Below are positions 1 to 10,486 of a stretch of 41,760 bases of DNA, piece by piece. A program made the translations under genes and the position numbers. The notes under the pieces were generated by a model that did no database searches, was not told where the DNA came from, and saw nothing but the letters and a program-made list of their open reading frames with translations. The stretch covers positions 1 to 41,760 of the forward strand of contig JAGYLH010000018.1 in assembly GCA_018400955.1 (NCBI GenBank), given 5' to 3'. Numbering within the stretch: the first letter of the stretch is position 1; each line of letters opens with the position of its first letter. This DNA is from Bacteroidales bacterium (lineage in GTDB: Bacteria > Bacteroidota > Bacteroidia > Bacteroidales > F082).

Positions 1-1128
1 GTCAATCAAATGCAATAAGGCCTTTGGTGGCGGCCCTGTTAAAAACTTATGAACCTGCTTACGTAAATCAATCTTGCCATTTTCCAAGGGCTGGTAAGCA
101 AAAACTGTTGCATGGAAGTGCCCGCTTAATCCAGGTTTTGAAGGCAATGGCCTGAGCAGCCTGAAATCCTTTTGCGATTTACTCACAAGCCCGAAAACCA
201 TTGCCTGCTCGCCAGCAAATACCCTTTCGCCACTAAATGAAAGCCAATCGCGTATGGCAGGAAACTTCATTTCAGGCATTTCTGCAGCGGCCTCAGGCGA
301 TTTGGTGAGTGCAGCCCCCACCAGCCCATCCGTTTCACCCAGGATGACGAAGGCAGCCGTATCGTTTCCTGATAAGGTCAGTGCCTGATCAGCAAGCTCA
401 GCCAATCCAAAGCTGATTTTATACCCATCATCAGGTGCAAACCGAAAGAGCCGGGCCATTTCGCCTTCACAATACAGTGCCTGAAGAACTTCCATTTCAG
501 GGACATACTGTTTTTCGGCCAATAAATAGTCGGGTCTCGATTTTTCGCCGCCCACCTGAAATACAACATGGCCGGCAATCGCCATAAACTCACCAAAAGC
601 CGGCATTTTTCCGGAGTTGTCGATTGCCGCTCCACCGGTTCCCAGGGCAAATACGGATTCGGGGAAACTCAGCCGATGAACCATATGGTTTTCAACAGGA
701 TTCCACGGAACCCAATCGGCAACCACCTTCAGTTCCAGTGAAGCATCGGGTTTTAGCACATAAACTTCCATGCCTGATTCCGGTGCTTCTTCCGGCAGAT
801 TTTCCACTTGCTGTATTGCTTTTGGAAAATCCTCCGACAGCCAGTACCCAAAACCAGTCATTTCGATGGTTTTTGCCACAAATGGCTGTGACCGGATCAA
901 TAAAAAACGGCCATTCACCTTGATCAGTTCTTTGTGAATACGCACGAGTGAACGAATGCCGGCAGAGCTCAAAAAAGCAAGCTCTTCAGCATCAATAAGT
1001 AAATGATGGTTTCCGTTTCGTATTTGCTCAAAGCAGCTATCCAAAAAATACTCCGACCACGAAGCATCAAGTCGTCCATTGGCTTTGATGATGATATATT
1101 CGCCGCGCTTTTCAAGGGTAATTTGCAT
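1..1128 (-). CDS. STAS-domain protein with a long unknown C-terminal region (3' partial)
   Basis: An uninterrupted frame runs from an ATG at 1128 off the left edge, giving 376 codons without a stop. Residues 1 to about 105 read as a STAS (SpoIIAA-like anti-anti-sigma) domain: it begins MQITLEKRGEYIIIKANGRL and carries LLIDAEELAFLSSAGIRSLV, where the Ser pair before AGIR is at the place of the usual phosphorylatable Ser. The remaining 270 residues (for example FRFAPDDGYKISFGLAELA and AFVILGETDGLVGAALT) match nothing I recognise. The gene starts 8 bp after the triple binding-domain gene and ends the operon that also encodes a SpoIIE-type phosphatase and an RsbW-like kinase, so it is the natural phosphorylation target of that kinase. 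That role is inferred from the order of genes. The STAS call is confident; the C-terminal function is unknown. Confidence 0.8.
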   Translation of the reverse strand, partial: MQITLEKRGEYIIIKANGRLDASWSEYFLDSCFEQIRNGNHHLLIDAEELAFLSSAGIRSLVRIHKELIKVNGRFLLIRSQPFVAKTIEMTGFGYWLSEDFPKAIQQVENLPEEAPESGMEVYVLKPDASLELKVVADWVPWNPVENHMVHRLSFPESVFALGTGGAAIDNSGKMPAFGEFMAIAGHVVFQVGGEKSRPDYLLAEKQYVPEMEVLQALYCEGEMARLFRFAPDDGYKISFGLAELADQALTLSGNDTAAFVILGETDGLVGAALTKSPEAAAEMPEMKFPAIRDWLSFSGERVFAGEQAMVFGLVSKSQKDFRLLRPLPSKPGLSGHFHATVFAYQPLENGKIDLRKQVHKFLTGPPPKALLHLID

Positions 1129-1136
1129 GATTTGAA

Positions 1137-3997
1137 TTACTTTAAATTATCAAATACCTGCGCTTTTGACAAAAACGAAGGCGTTAGCACCAGATTGTAG
1201 GTTTCGGCAAGCTCCGGATTGTAAAGCAATTTCTCCGATCGGGTATTGCTAAACGGAATATTGGCAGGATTTTCGCCCCGTAGCACTCGCACCGCTTTTT
1301 CGGCAGCCTCCAGGCCGGCATCATAATAATCGCGGGCCAGACAAACAACCCCTCCTTCGCGCATCTGGTCACTGTCGAATACAAAAACCGGCAAATTGCT
1401 TTCGGCAGCCCTGCGGGCAATTAGCGCAAAGCCAGGACGCGTCATATTATCAACCACCTGACAAACAAGCTGTATATCCTGCCGGCACAATTCCGATGCC
1501 GTCTGACTCAGATCAGCACTTGAGGTTACCGGCAGACTCACCAGCCCAAGCCCCTCCTGCTCCAGGGCTTCAGCAAACCAATCCTTATAGAGCACACTGT
1601 TGATTTCGGCCGGTGTGAAAAGGGTACCCACATTTTTTACATGGGGCGTAATTTCCCTGATCAATTTCGCCATGCCTGTGAATGGCGACTTTGTGGTTAT
1701 TCCCGTAATGTGCGGCAAATGATTTGTTTCGCTTTCACCGGCCCCTGCAAGCACAGCATCGCCCACACCGGTGAAAACAATTTTTGTTTCATCGCCGGCC
1801 TGACGCATGGCTGCCTGCAAGGTAGGTGTTGAAATGACCATCAGCAAATCCACCCGGTCCGACTTAACTGTAGTCATGATACTTGAAAGCGTGGACATAT
1901 CGCCCTGGGCATTGTAAACCCGCATGCTGTAATCCCTGCCTTCGACAAAGCCGGCGGCACGAATCCCATCAATGAGCCCTTCGTGACAACGCCGTAAATT
2001 CAGTATCGCTGTAATGAACCAAGCTCAATTTCAGGAGGCCGGAGATTTCGCCTTTCTTGCGCTGAACCGGATCAATGCGTTTTTGCACTTTGGCAGGCTC
2101 AATGGGCAGTTCAACAGGTGGCAGCTGGCAATTACTTTTTGCCATTTTTCCTGATTGTTTGCCCCATTCAAAAAATCATCGCCTATAGCAGCCGTTGCCT
2201 TGCGCAACCAATCCAGGTTCAGTAGCAAAACAGGCACATTGGCCGCTTCAGCAGCACGGCAAATCGAGGCAAAGCCGGTATTGGCCAGATTGTCAGCTGA
2301 AATAATAATCACCTCTGCACCACGCTGAATAACGGATTGGGTGGCCAACCCCAAAATAACAAAATTGAAGCTGCTGCTGCCTCAAGCACTTCCACATTGC
2401 GGGTTTTGGCCGCTGACCTTAGCTACCAGACAAAACTGAATTTAATTGGGATGCATCATACACTATTCCGGCTTTGGACAGCCTGCCCAGGTATTCGCGG
2501 GCCATATCAAGCAATACATCAACCGGTGATCGTCGTGTACACCGCAAACATTGGTGGGCGTCCTTGTCAAACATTTTTGCTTTCACCGGGTCGCTCGAAA
2601 CAGTCAGCACCACAGGAATATCCTTCACTTTATTGACCACGGCCATCACCGGTGTGGTAATGGTTACAATAGTCGGGCTTGTCCTGCAAAACAGCGTCAA
2701 TTATTTGCGATAATTGTGCCGCTTCGCCCTGGGCGCCGTATCGCTTGGATGGTATAATCCCACACCGCAACCAATCCGGCCCATTGCATGCCGGCTTCCA
2801 CACCATGATCAGCCTCCTCAAGTAAACGGTTCTCCACCAAGGTGATAAAGGCTACTTTTGCCGGTCTGCCATTTTTATCAGCCACGTTCAAAAATGATTC
2901 GCCTTACGATTTCAGCAATGGTTGGCTCAATGCCCTTGGACTTTAAAATCTGCAAAGTCGAGGCTGATTTTCTTCGGCCCTTGGGGCAAGCTTGCATTTA
3001 ATCGTTCCTGCACATTTGGACCTATACCCCATGCTTTTCCCAGCTTTGCAGCAAAGCTTTGTTAAGCGCAAGCCTCAGAACAACATTCTCAATTTTGAAG
3101 GTTGCAGGACTCTACCCTCCATGATTGTGATGGCCATGTCGGCGGTGTGTTCTCCACGGTATAATAATTGGCGCCAAGGCCAAACAGTAATTCATTTTTT
3201 AGGTCATAAGGATCGTTGGTAAAATAGGGATATTGAATGTTGGTGGCCATATTCACACTATCATACTGATGGAAGCAAATGGCACCGTATCACCTCCTAC
3301 CCAGATACCCACGCCCCGCGAGCAGCGAGCGTGTGGCTTCAGAAAACCGGAGGTTTGCCGCAATGGCTTTGATCAGTTCAATACCCAACTCAGCACTTAT
3401 TGTCCGGGCTATGAGCAAACAGGCCTCAGAACATCGCTCACCGGGATTCCAGATCACCCCCACCTTCGAATGGAGGGGTTCAGCTCACGTAAAATCCGAA
3501 TGCAGCCCTCAACAGGCTGAAATGTACCCACACCTGCCATATATGGCGGATGTTGGTCAGCTGCAAGGGCCGGTGAGTTCCAACGCCTGTTCCGGTAAGG
3601 ATCGGTAACAGCTACTAAAACATGCCACTTGCCAACATTTTGATTGGCCTTTCGAAAATACCTGTAATGCTACAGCGCCGAAGTGATGACCATTTCGAAA
3701 GGTCCGTTGACAATTTCACGGGCAATTGTATTTGCTGTGCTAAATCGCCCTTGCGGATTATACCTTCATTGCTGTTTCCGGGAGCAGCATAGCCTCTGGC
3801 CTGCAAGCGCTCCATGATGCCAGATGCATATCAAGCAAGGGTGTGGAGGCAATCTGAAGAATGGCAATTTTTGAAAATCATCTTGCTGGTTTTTAGTTAT
3901 TTGCTGCCTTTGATCCATATCCGAAAACAACAATACAGCAGATGCAGCTATAATCAGCGCTTACAGCCAGCCATAGATTTTTAACAATTTCTTTCAT
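1137..3997 (-). CDS. Protein with three tandem TrpX/ABC_sub_bind-type ligand-binding domains, frameshifted
   Basis: The region encodes about 950 residues in broken frames. It starts MKEIVKNLWL, followed by a hydrophobic segment that anchors or exports it. Three successive copies of the ABC_sub_bind (TrpX-like periplasmic binding) fold can be followed: copy 1 about 3870-2900 (IAILQIASTPLLDMHLAS near its start), copy 2 about 2890-2030 (KVAFITLVENRLLEEADHG, then SPVDVLLDMAREYL and ANVPVLLLNLDWL), copy 3 about 2010-1137 (NAQGDMSTLSSIMTTVKSD, IVFTGVGDAVLAGAG, NLPVFVFDSDQMREGGVV). Copy 3 is intact over 262 residues; copies 1 and 2 have several frameshifts. No ABC permease or ATPase gene is nearby, and it sits between the anti-sigma kinase and the STAS gene, so it probably senses a small molecule for the signalling cascade and does not feed a transporter. 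The breaks could be sequencing indels or real decay. Confidence 0.72.
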
Positions 3998-4134
3998 GGT
4001 AGTTGTTCTGCTTTTTTTTGGTTTGTAGAGCACCTCGGTCACAATCATTTCCCGGCAATACAAAGCGAATGGCTTGTATTATACTAATACTTTTAACCAT
4101 TCAATTACAGGCTTTTAGGCCAGCTTTCTATCTT

Positions 4135-4548
4135 TTACGCATTAGGCAAGATGTTTTTACCTGCTTTGCGTTCATATTCAACTTCATCCATCATTGATTT
4201 TATAAGGTAAACGCCCAGGCCACCAATCTTTCGCTCCTCAACAGAAAGGCTCAGGTCGGGCGTTGCATTTTGTGTTGGGTCGTAGGCAATGCCGTCATCA
4301 ATCAGGCTTATGGAAAGGATTTTATCCTGCATTTCAAAAACAATTTCGATGCAGTGTTCATCACTATCATCATAAGCATAGTTTACCACATTGGTGAAAG
4401 CCTCTTCAATCACCAGGTTCAATGTCATTCCGAGTGCTGCCGGCACATTCCATTTCTCAACCAACTCATCGAGGCACAGCTGGATGGTTTCCAGCTCGCT
4501 TATTTTGTTGGATAGCTTAAGTATTTTGCGTTTCGGTTCCATTTCCAT
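4135..4548 (-). CDS. RsbW/SpoIIAB-like anti-sigma factor serine kinase
   Basis: A 137-residue cytoplasmic GHKL-type ATPase of the anti-sigma kinase family. The N box is at residues 48-53 (EEAFTN, continuing VVNYAY), the G1 box at 84-90 (DDGIAYD) and the G2 box at 109-115 (GGLGVYL), followed by IKSMMDEVEY, which is typical of this family. Length is as expected. In known systems such kinases phosphorylate a STAS antagonist and bind a sigma factor or other partner; the phosphatase reverses the phosphorylation. The start at 4548 overlaps the end of the upstream phosphatase gene by 32 bp; a second ATG two codons later is possible. The STAS partner is probably the protein at 1-1128. No sigma factor lies in this operon, so the final output is not visible. 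Confidence 0.9.
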   Translation of the reverse strand: MEMEPKRKILKLSNKISELETIQLCLDELVEKWNVPAALGMTLNLVIEEAFTNVVNYAYDDSDEHCIEIVFEMQDKILSISLIDDGIAYDPTQNATPDLSLSVEERKIGGLGVYLIKSMMDEVEYERKAGKNILPNA

Positions 4549-6463
4549 TAAAATTGATGGTCATCATGGTAATGTCGTCTGATTGCTCGTATCCGTTAAC
4601 ATGCTTTTCGAGACTCTCCGCCATTTTACTAATCATTCCTTTGGGGTCGGCCCCGTAATTTTCAGCAATAACTTCCTGAATTTTTTGCTCTCCATATAGC
4701 ACTTTTTCTGCATTCTCTGCTTCGCTAACGCCGTCAGTGTATGAAAAAATCTTTTCGCCATGCAGCAATTGAATGCTGGATTCATTATAGGCATAATCGC
4801 CCATCAGCCCAAGCGGGATTGAAGTGCCCATATCCATAAAGACCACATCGCCATTAACTTTTATATGCAATGGTGGGTTGTGGCCCGCATTGGCATAGCT
4901 TAACTGACCCGTTTCAATATCGAGTATTCCGAGAAAGAAAGTAACAAACATACAAGAATCGTTGTTGAGCGAAAGGGATTTGTTGAGCACATTCATAATC
5001 GCTGCCGGTGTTTTATGCTTATCGGCAATAGAACGCAACAGGGTACGCGTTACGGCCATAAAAAGGGAAGCCGGAACGCCTTTTCCCGACACATCGCCAA
5101 TAGCAAAGCAGAATTTATTTTTGTCGAGCACAAAAAAATCATACAAATCACCCCCCACTTCCTTGGCCGACTTCAGCATGGCATACAAATCCACCTGTGG
5201 CAAATCGGGAAAAGGCGGAAAAGAATGCGGAATCATCGACATTTGAATATCCCGGGCGATGCGCAATTCACTTTCGATTTTTTCCTTGGCCGAAGTGGTT
5301 TCCTTGAGGTTCTCAATATAAACAGCCAGCTGGTTTTGCATATGGCTAAAAGCATTGTTCAACTCTTTCATCTCAATGCTATTAAGCCTTTTAGGTAATT
5401 CCACATCAAAATCGCCCTGTGCAATTTGTCGTGCCGAATCAGCAAACTGACCAAGGGGAGCAGCCAGTCGTTTCACGATGCCAGTTGTGATTACTGAAAG
5501 CACCAGCAAGCCGGCAAGGATCAACACCACCAAAAGAAAGTTCATTTGACGTAGCGAAGCAAACATCTCATCATCAGGATAAACAACGGCAACTGACCAG
5601 CGAATAGAGTCCAGATTGGTATAATATATCCACCTTTTATTCCGACCGGGTATGTCGTATGACCTGAAATTACTTTTGCCTTGCATAAGCTCACGCCCAA
5701 TATCGCGCAAAATGGGTGCTTGCCAATCCTCGGCTATGGAGAATACGCTGCTGTTCATAATTTGCGTCTTGTCGGGATGGGTCACTGCCACTCCATTTCG
5801 GGTGATCATAAAGGCATATCCGGTTTCAAAAATTTTGATTTCGGAAATATAATCTGTGAGTTTGTCCAATGCCACATCAATTGTAGCCACCCCAATAAAT
5901 AGGGGCTTGCCTTCGAACGAGGTATAGATAGGATGGGAATAAGTCGTCATCAGGATATTGCCCCCACCTTCATCAAAATAGGGCTCTGACCAGTAGGGTG
6001 TATCAAGCATTTTGGGAATTTGGTACCAATCCATATAAAAGTACTGGTAATCGTGACCGCCCAGGAAACTTTTATAGATGTTTCCATTGTCGCGATACAC
6101 GTAGGGCATAAAATATTTTCCCTTGTCAGGGAAATAATTTGGTTCAAAAGCGACACAGGCGCCGTAAATATTTGGGTTGCGCTCAACAACTGTTTCCAGG
6201 ATGCGGATCAGGCTGTCTTCCTGAAAGAAGCCCATGCCAATGGAAGTACTGACCATCTGCGGTATTTTTTCCAGTGGTTTCAACTCGCCTTCCACTTTTC
6301 CAGCGATGTTGCCGGCCAGTTGAATGGCATATTCCTTGGTGGCCTTTTGGATGCTGTTTCGGGCATAAAAATAATAAAGGGTGATAATGAGCACGAAAAG
6401 TGTGGTTGTAATGAGCAACACACGGACGATAATACGGAATGACAGGCTGTTCTTTTTTAGCAT
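4517..6463 (-). CDS. Membrane sensor PP2C phosphatase: Cache, HAMP and SpoIIE domains
   Basis: An intact 648-residue protein. TM helix 1 is at about 10-33, an extracytoplasmic double-Cache-like sensor at about 35-305, TM helix 2 at 308-328, HAMP at 329-382, a short helical linker and then a SpoIIE/RsbU-type PP2C phosphatase at about 405-640. Catalytic motifs are complete: EVGGDLYDFF (435-444), GDVSGKG (456-462), AGHNP (526-530), YTDGVSEA (575-582) and QSDDIT (627-632), which supply the metal-binding aspartates. It should dephosphorylate a STAS protein when the sensor is engaged. It starts 3 bp after the end of the NMT1-like binding-protein gene and overlaps the kinase gene, so the three are translated together. 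The Cache domain, or the neighbouring binding proteins, would provide the signal. Confidence 0.93.
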   Translation of the reverse strand: MLKKNSLSFRIIVRVLLITTTLFVLIITLYYFYARNSIQKATKEYAIQLAGNIAGKVEGELKPLEKIPQMVSTSIGMGFFQEDSLIRILETVVERNPNIYGACVAFEPNYFPDKGKYFMPYVYRDNGNIYKSFLGGHDYQYFYMDWYQIPKMLDTPYWSEPYFDEGGGNILMTTYSHPIYTSFEGKPLFIGVATIDVALDKLTDYISEIKIFETGYAFMITRNGVAVTHPDKTQIMNSSVFSIAEDWQAPILRDIGRELMQGKSNFRSYDIPGRNKRWIYYTNLDSIRWSVAVVYPDDEMFASLRQMNFLLVVLILAGLLVLSVITTGIVKRLAAPLGQFADSARQIAQGDFDVELPKRLNSIEMKELNNAFSHMQNQLAVYIENLKETTSAKEKIESELRIARDIQMSMIPHSFPPFPDLPQVDLYAMLKSAKEVGGDLYDFFVLDKNKFCFAIGDVSGKGVPASLFMAVTRTLLRSIADKHKTPAAIMNVLNKSLSLNNDSCMFVTFFLGILDIETGQLSYANAGHNPPLHIKVNGDVVFMDMGTSIPLGLMGDYAYNESSIQLLHGEKIFSYTDGVSEAENAEKVLYGEQKIQEVIAENYGADPKGMISKMAESLEKHVNGYEQSDDITMMTINFNGNGTETQNT

Positions 6464-6466
6464 TTC

Positions 6467-7450
6467 TTAATTGCTTTGGGGCAGTTTCAATGCCGGTTTG
6501 AAAAAATCATTGTATTCCAGCTGAAAATCTGCATCATGCTGGCTACGGATAATCTCGTAAGCATGTATGAAATCATCCTCATAAAGCTTACCAGGAATCA
6601 GGTTGTCATTTTGCAGATCAAGCATTTCCAGCACTTTATCCAACATCCAGCTTTGCTGGGCTTTGTTGGCAGGTATCCTGTTCTTGCGCATTAAATCAAG
6701 CACCAGCTCCAAACATAGTCTTTGTTCTGTGCTGCAAACTCCAGCCGCGAAGGGTTGCTTCTGTAAAGGCGCGCAATTTCGGTTTGTTCGCTCAGCACAG
6801 TATGCCGCAGTGGTATAATCCGTCTTCCGGGATATTAAACCCATAATCAGTTGCAAAAAGTGTTTAGTTCGTCCCTGTTTATACTGCTGAGGTAAATCTG
6901 GTTGTATTCATTGTAGAACATCACCGTCATCACATCAATGCCACCAAGCAAAAATAGGTTTACTAAGCTGATAAAATGGGCACCCATTCCACCTCAATAC
7001 TATGCTGATCCATCATCGCCCTTGAAGCTCTTCTCGAATCCACTCATCCAAACACCAACTTTTTACCGGCAAATTCTTTCAATCGTTTCAATGCCGCTGC
7101 TTTTCTAGGCCATAAACATAATGGCTGAATGCTTCGACAGTTGAGCAATATTGTACCAGATCGCCCTTTCCCCCGCCTTACTCTCAATGCCTGTAATTAA
7201 AAAAGCGAGATGATATCCGCTTGCCCGGTTGCCAGAAACTCAACCGCATTTATCGATGCCGATGGATGAATGATCTCCACATCAATACCAGCTTCTTCAT
7301 AAAAACCCTGATCTTTTGCAGCATAGTAACCAGCAAACTGGGCTTGTGGCATCCAATGGGCCGAAAAAACCAGCTTTGGGTTTTGCGCTGTTGCATGCAT
7401 CCAAACGATAAAAACAAGAGGAAAAGGAAGTTGATTTTGTGCATATTCAT
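6467..7450 (-). CDS. NMT1/THI5-like periplasmic substrate-binding protein, frameshifted
   Basis: About 328 residues in broken frames. It starts MNMHKINFLFLLFLSF, a signal peptide, then continues after a frameshift with PKLVFSAHWMPQAQFAGYYA and AKDQGFYEEAGIDVEIIH, the hallmark opening of NMT1/THI5 and SsuA-type binding proteins (ligand-binding start plus the GFY-EAG motif). The last 129 residues (6467-6856) are one frame and contain LDLVLDLMRKNRIPANKAQQ-like helices and QQSWMLDKVLEML, the usual C-terminal lobe. The middle (6860-7196) has several frameshifts. The family binds pyrimidines, taurine, nitrate or similar ligands; this ligand cannot be guessed. The gene ends 3 bp before the phosphatase starts and no transporter partner is visible, so it may be a sensor accessory. 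It is probably the first gene of the operon. Confidence 0.75.
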
Positions 7451-7484
7451 GGCAAAATATCAAGTCTTAAAATTAAGCTAAAAA

Positions 7485-10413
7485 CTAATTGCCCAGCAAT
7501 TTAAGCGAAAACATCCATTGCTCGGTCGGTCCAAAACCTTCCTCAAATTTGCGGGCATAACCTGCTGACCAGGTTGTTTTGAGGTAGGAGAACAGCACCA
7601 GCTCCAAATCCAACTGGAATTCCGGCGTTGAACACATGCCGCATTTCGCTGGCATTAAACGGATTGAGTACCATATGGGTGCTAAACACCGCGCTTTTTA
7701 AGCAGGTAGGATACAGCCAAAGTTGTACCAACATTCCTAAGCCTCAAAGGCCTCAAATTGAGGTCAGCCATTGTCTTAACAAAATTATGGGCCTGCATGT
7801 CAATATCCACCCCCGAAAAGCCAGTACCTTCGGTATTGCTCAGGCTTGCCTATCGACATAATTATTGCGAAAACCACCAAAATAAAACTTGAGTAGGCGT
7901 TAATCACGCTTCAAATGACTGACCAGCACTATTTCGTATCCAGAAGCTCGTGTTGCGCAGTCCGGGCACAAGCCACCCCACATGCTGTTCCGAAATAAGT
8001 GATGGATACAAACTACCCTTCACAAAATAGCTATAGCCTAATAAATTCCAGCTATAACCCATTTCATCACCCACACCTCCCAGACTTTTTCTGGAGCTTG
8101 AAATGCTAATATCACCCGAAACACTTTGCAGGTTGCGGATAGGTGAAGGAACATTCTGGAATTGTGGCAACACCTCCAAATCGCCGCAGTGGTCTCAAAC
8201 TGGTAATGCCAACGAAAGGAGCCTTCATGGTCTCGTTTTATTGCTGATGCCTATCGAATAGCCTGTCTCTGCTTCGTTTGGTAGGCCCAAAAGGTCATAA
8301 AATCAGATTTATTCAATGTCGCATGAAAGCCCCATGTCCAATAATCCAGGTTTAATTCCGCATGAATTTTTTACTTGTCGGGATTTGCACTCCACGGTGA
8401 GCCGGCTATAAACAAGCTGGCAATCGAAAGGCCAATCTGATCGCGCCAGTTAAGACGATAACCCACCACAGCCGTCTGCTTGAATCCGGCAACATCCGGA
8501 TGGGCGCTCGTTAACCGCATATTTTTATGTGGGATAATAGGCCTCTTCGGCCAGTTTCTATGAATCCAGATTGATGCGGTTTGCCGGTGCAAGGCTTTAA
8601 TAGGCCTCAATTTCCGGATTGCGTATAAAACCAGGCAGTTTCCGGCATATTCAATTGCATTTGCCTCATGAAGTACCTTTTGTGGAATCATGCCGGGCTG
8701 CATGCCATTGCGGTAGAAACGCAACACCAACAGGAATCATTGCCAAGCTGCAGCTGTGTTGAAACAGCCCATTTTCATCATTGGAGAGCACCAAAGCTTT
8801 TGTCTTCCAATCCAATGCGCCAAATGTTTGAAACACCTGTATAATAAGAAGTTCCAATCAGGTATTGATCGTCGAGGCTAAATTTGAACTGATTCAAGGT
8901 ATTGTCTTCCAGTTCAAAGACAGTCTCAAAATTTCTTAGGGTCCAATTTCGAGGTCGGCAATTTCAAACATGATATGGGCCTGTTCGCCCCGAATGCCGG
9001 TGCTGGTGAGGATAATAATACGCTTGCCATCATTGGATATGGAAGGATTGTAATATGGACCGTCCGAAATCGGTGGTAAACATAGGATAAACTCAGCGTA
9101 TGGTTCAGGAATTTTCACCAGGGTTGCATATCCGTTATCATGGCGTATGCCCCACAGGCTTCGGTCAACAGGATTGAAAACCAGGTTTCCGGTGCGGGAA
9201 AAAGGTATTTTCTTCACCTTCGCCGGTGGCAATATCAATGCTGACGAGGCTACAGGTATTTGCTGTTTTGTTCGTCGATGAAAGCTGGCCTTTTTCGGCA
9301 TCATAGGCCAGAAAAGTTACCGTATATAGAGAACGGGCGAATCCAATGTTGCAATTTTCCTGATTTTACCTGTGGGCACGTCAAGCCCACAATTTGCGAA
9401 ATAGCACCCGGTCGGTTGATGGCGGCATATATCTTTTGGGTTTGAGGATCATAAACATAATTGGAAATGATCCAAGCGGCTCTGCTGTTACAGGCGCAAT
9501 GGGGTAATGGGATATTGACCGAGCAATTCCAGGTTTTGCTGCTGAAAATTGGTCTCAAAATCGATCCAATCCTGCCACGATTGCATAACCGACTTCCCAT
9601 AAACATTTTTAAACTGCCGTGCATAAAATGCCTTGCTGTCGTCGGTACGTTTATAGAGCGAAACCAATTTGTCTTCCATAGGTAGCCGAAAGGTAATTGA
9701 CGAAGCGTGTACCATAAAGATACGCATTGGCCCCAACCTGAAAGTCGACGGTGGTGCCTTCGGTTTCCAATCCAACAACTGAATAAGAGGCTCATTCTCG
9801 CTGATGATGCTCCTGAAATACATCTCATCATATGGCCCTGGTGGTGCGACCCAGCCCACCTGACATCCATACTCGAGGTAGCATGCTATCCCTTCGTGAA
9901 ACCAGCGGGCGCATACCAGCGAGGCGTTGTGAGGTAACTCCAGCAGTTAAGCGCATAGGCACTTTTCGTCGCGGCACCTTCCCCGAATAGCTTGCGCCAG
10001 AACATATCCTTTTGCTATTGGCCTTATCGGCCAGCGAAATATGCGTTAACTCATGACTCGAAAGCCATTGAAAGCGCCGCTCGAAGGAATGATGCTAAAG
10101 GCATAATTGAAAGGTGAGATGCCCAATATAACCATATTTTCGGGCATTACAATGGCAATCATGCCCGTTGTCCTCAAAGTCGGTCAGAGCACATAGGTTT
10201 TTTTTTGTGTGTGCATAATCCCAATGCTTTTTGTGAAACCTGTTTATTGTGAAAAGTGCCAGCCACGTGTGGCATCATATAGGAGTAGCGCTTCCCAAAA
10301 TAAATTAACTCCATTTCGTTGGTGCTAAAACGGTTGATTCTTTTGACCACAAAACTGTCGTAACTGTCGACAGGTCAACAAAACAAAAGGCGGCGTTTAC
10401 ATAGTTTCGTCAT
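7485..10413 (-). CDS. Large exported HExxH peptidase-like / beta-propeller surface protein, frameshifted
   Basis: About 975 residues in many broken frames. The start at 10413 (MTKLCKRRLLF) looks like a signal sequence. Next come VVKRINRFSTNEMELIYFG and, near 10050, FQWLSSHELTHISLADKA, in which HELTH is an HExxH zinc-peptidase motif. The segment at about 9490-9860 (KLVSLYKRTDDSKAFYARQF, then SVMQSWQDWIDFE) resembles the helical part seen after the active site in gluzincin-like proteins. At 8936-9304 there are TolB/WD40-like blades (NPSISNDGKRIIILTSTG). The 3' end reads YARKFEEGFGPTEQWMFSLK followed by LLGN and a stop, typical of an outer-membrane barrel end. Similar Bacteroidota proteins combine these parts, but I cannot name this one. 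The outline is sound; the details of the middle are uncertain because of at least ten frame changes. Confidence 0.6.
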
Positions 10414-10486
10414 ATTGGTATTTTAGGCATAATTTCAAGAATATCATTCTGCAAGCGATCAGGTTCAATGAATTGAAAAATGCCGA

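Noticed and set aside
3279-3608. Plus-strand frame of 109 codons
   Set aside because: Lies inside the triple binding-domain gene, antisense; it only appears because the real frame is broken here.
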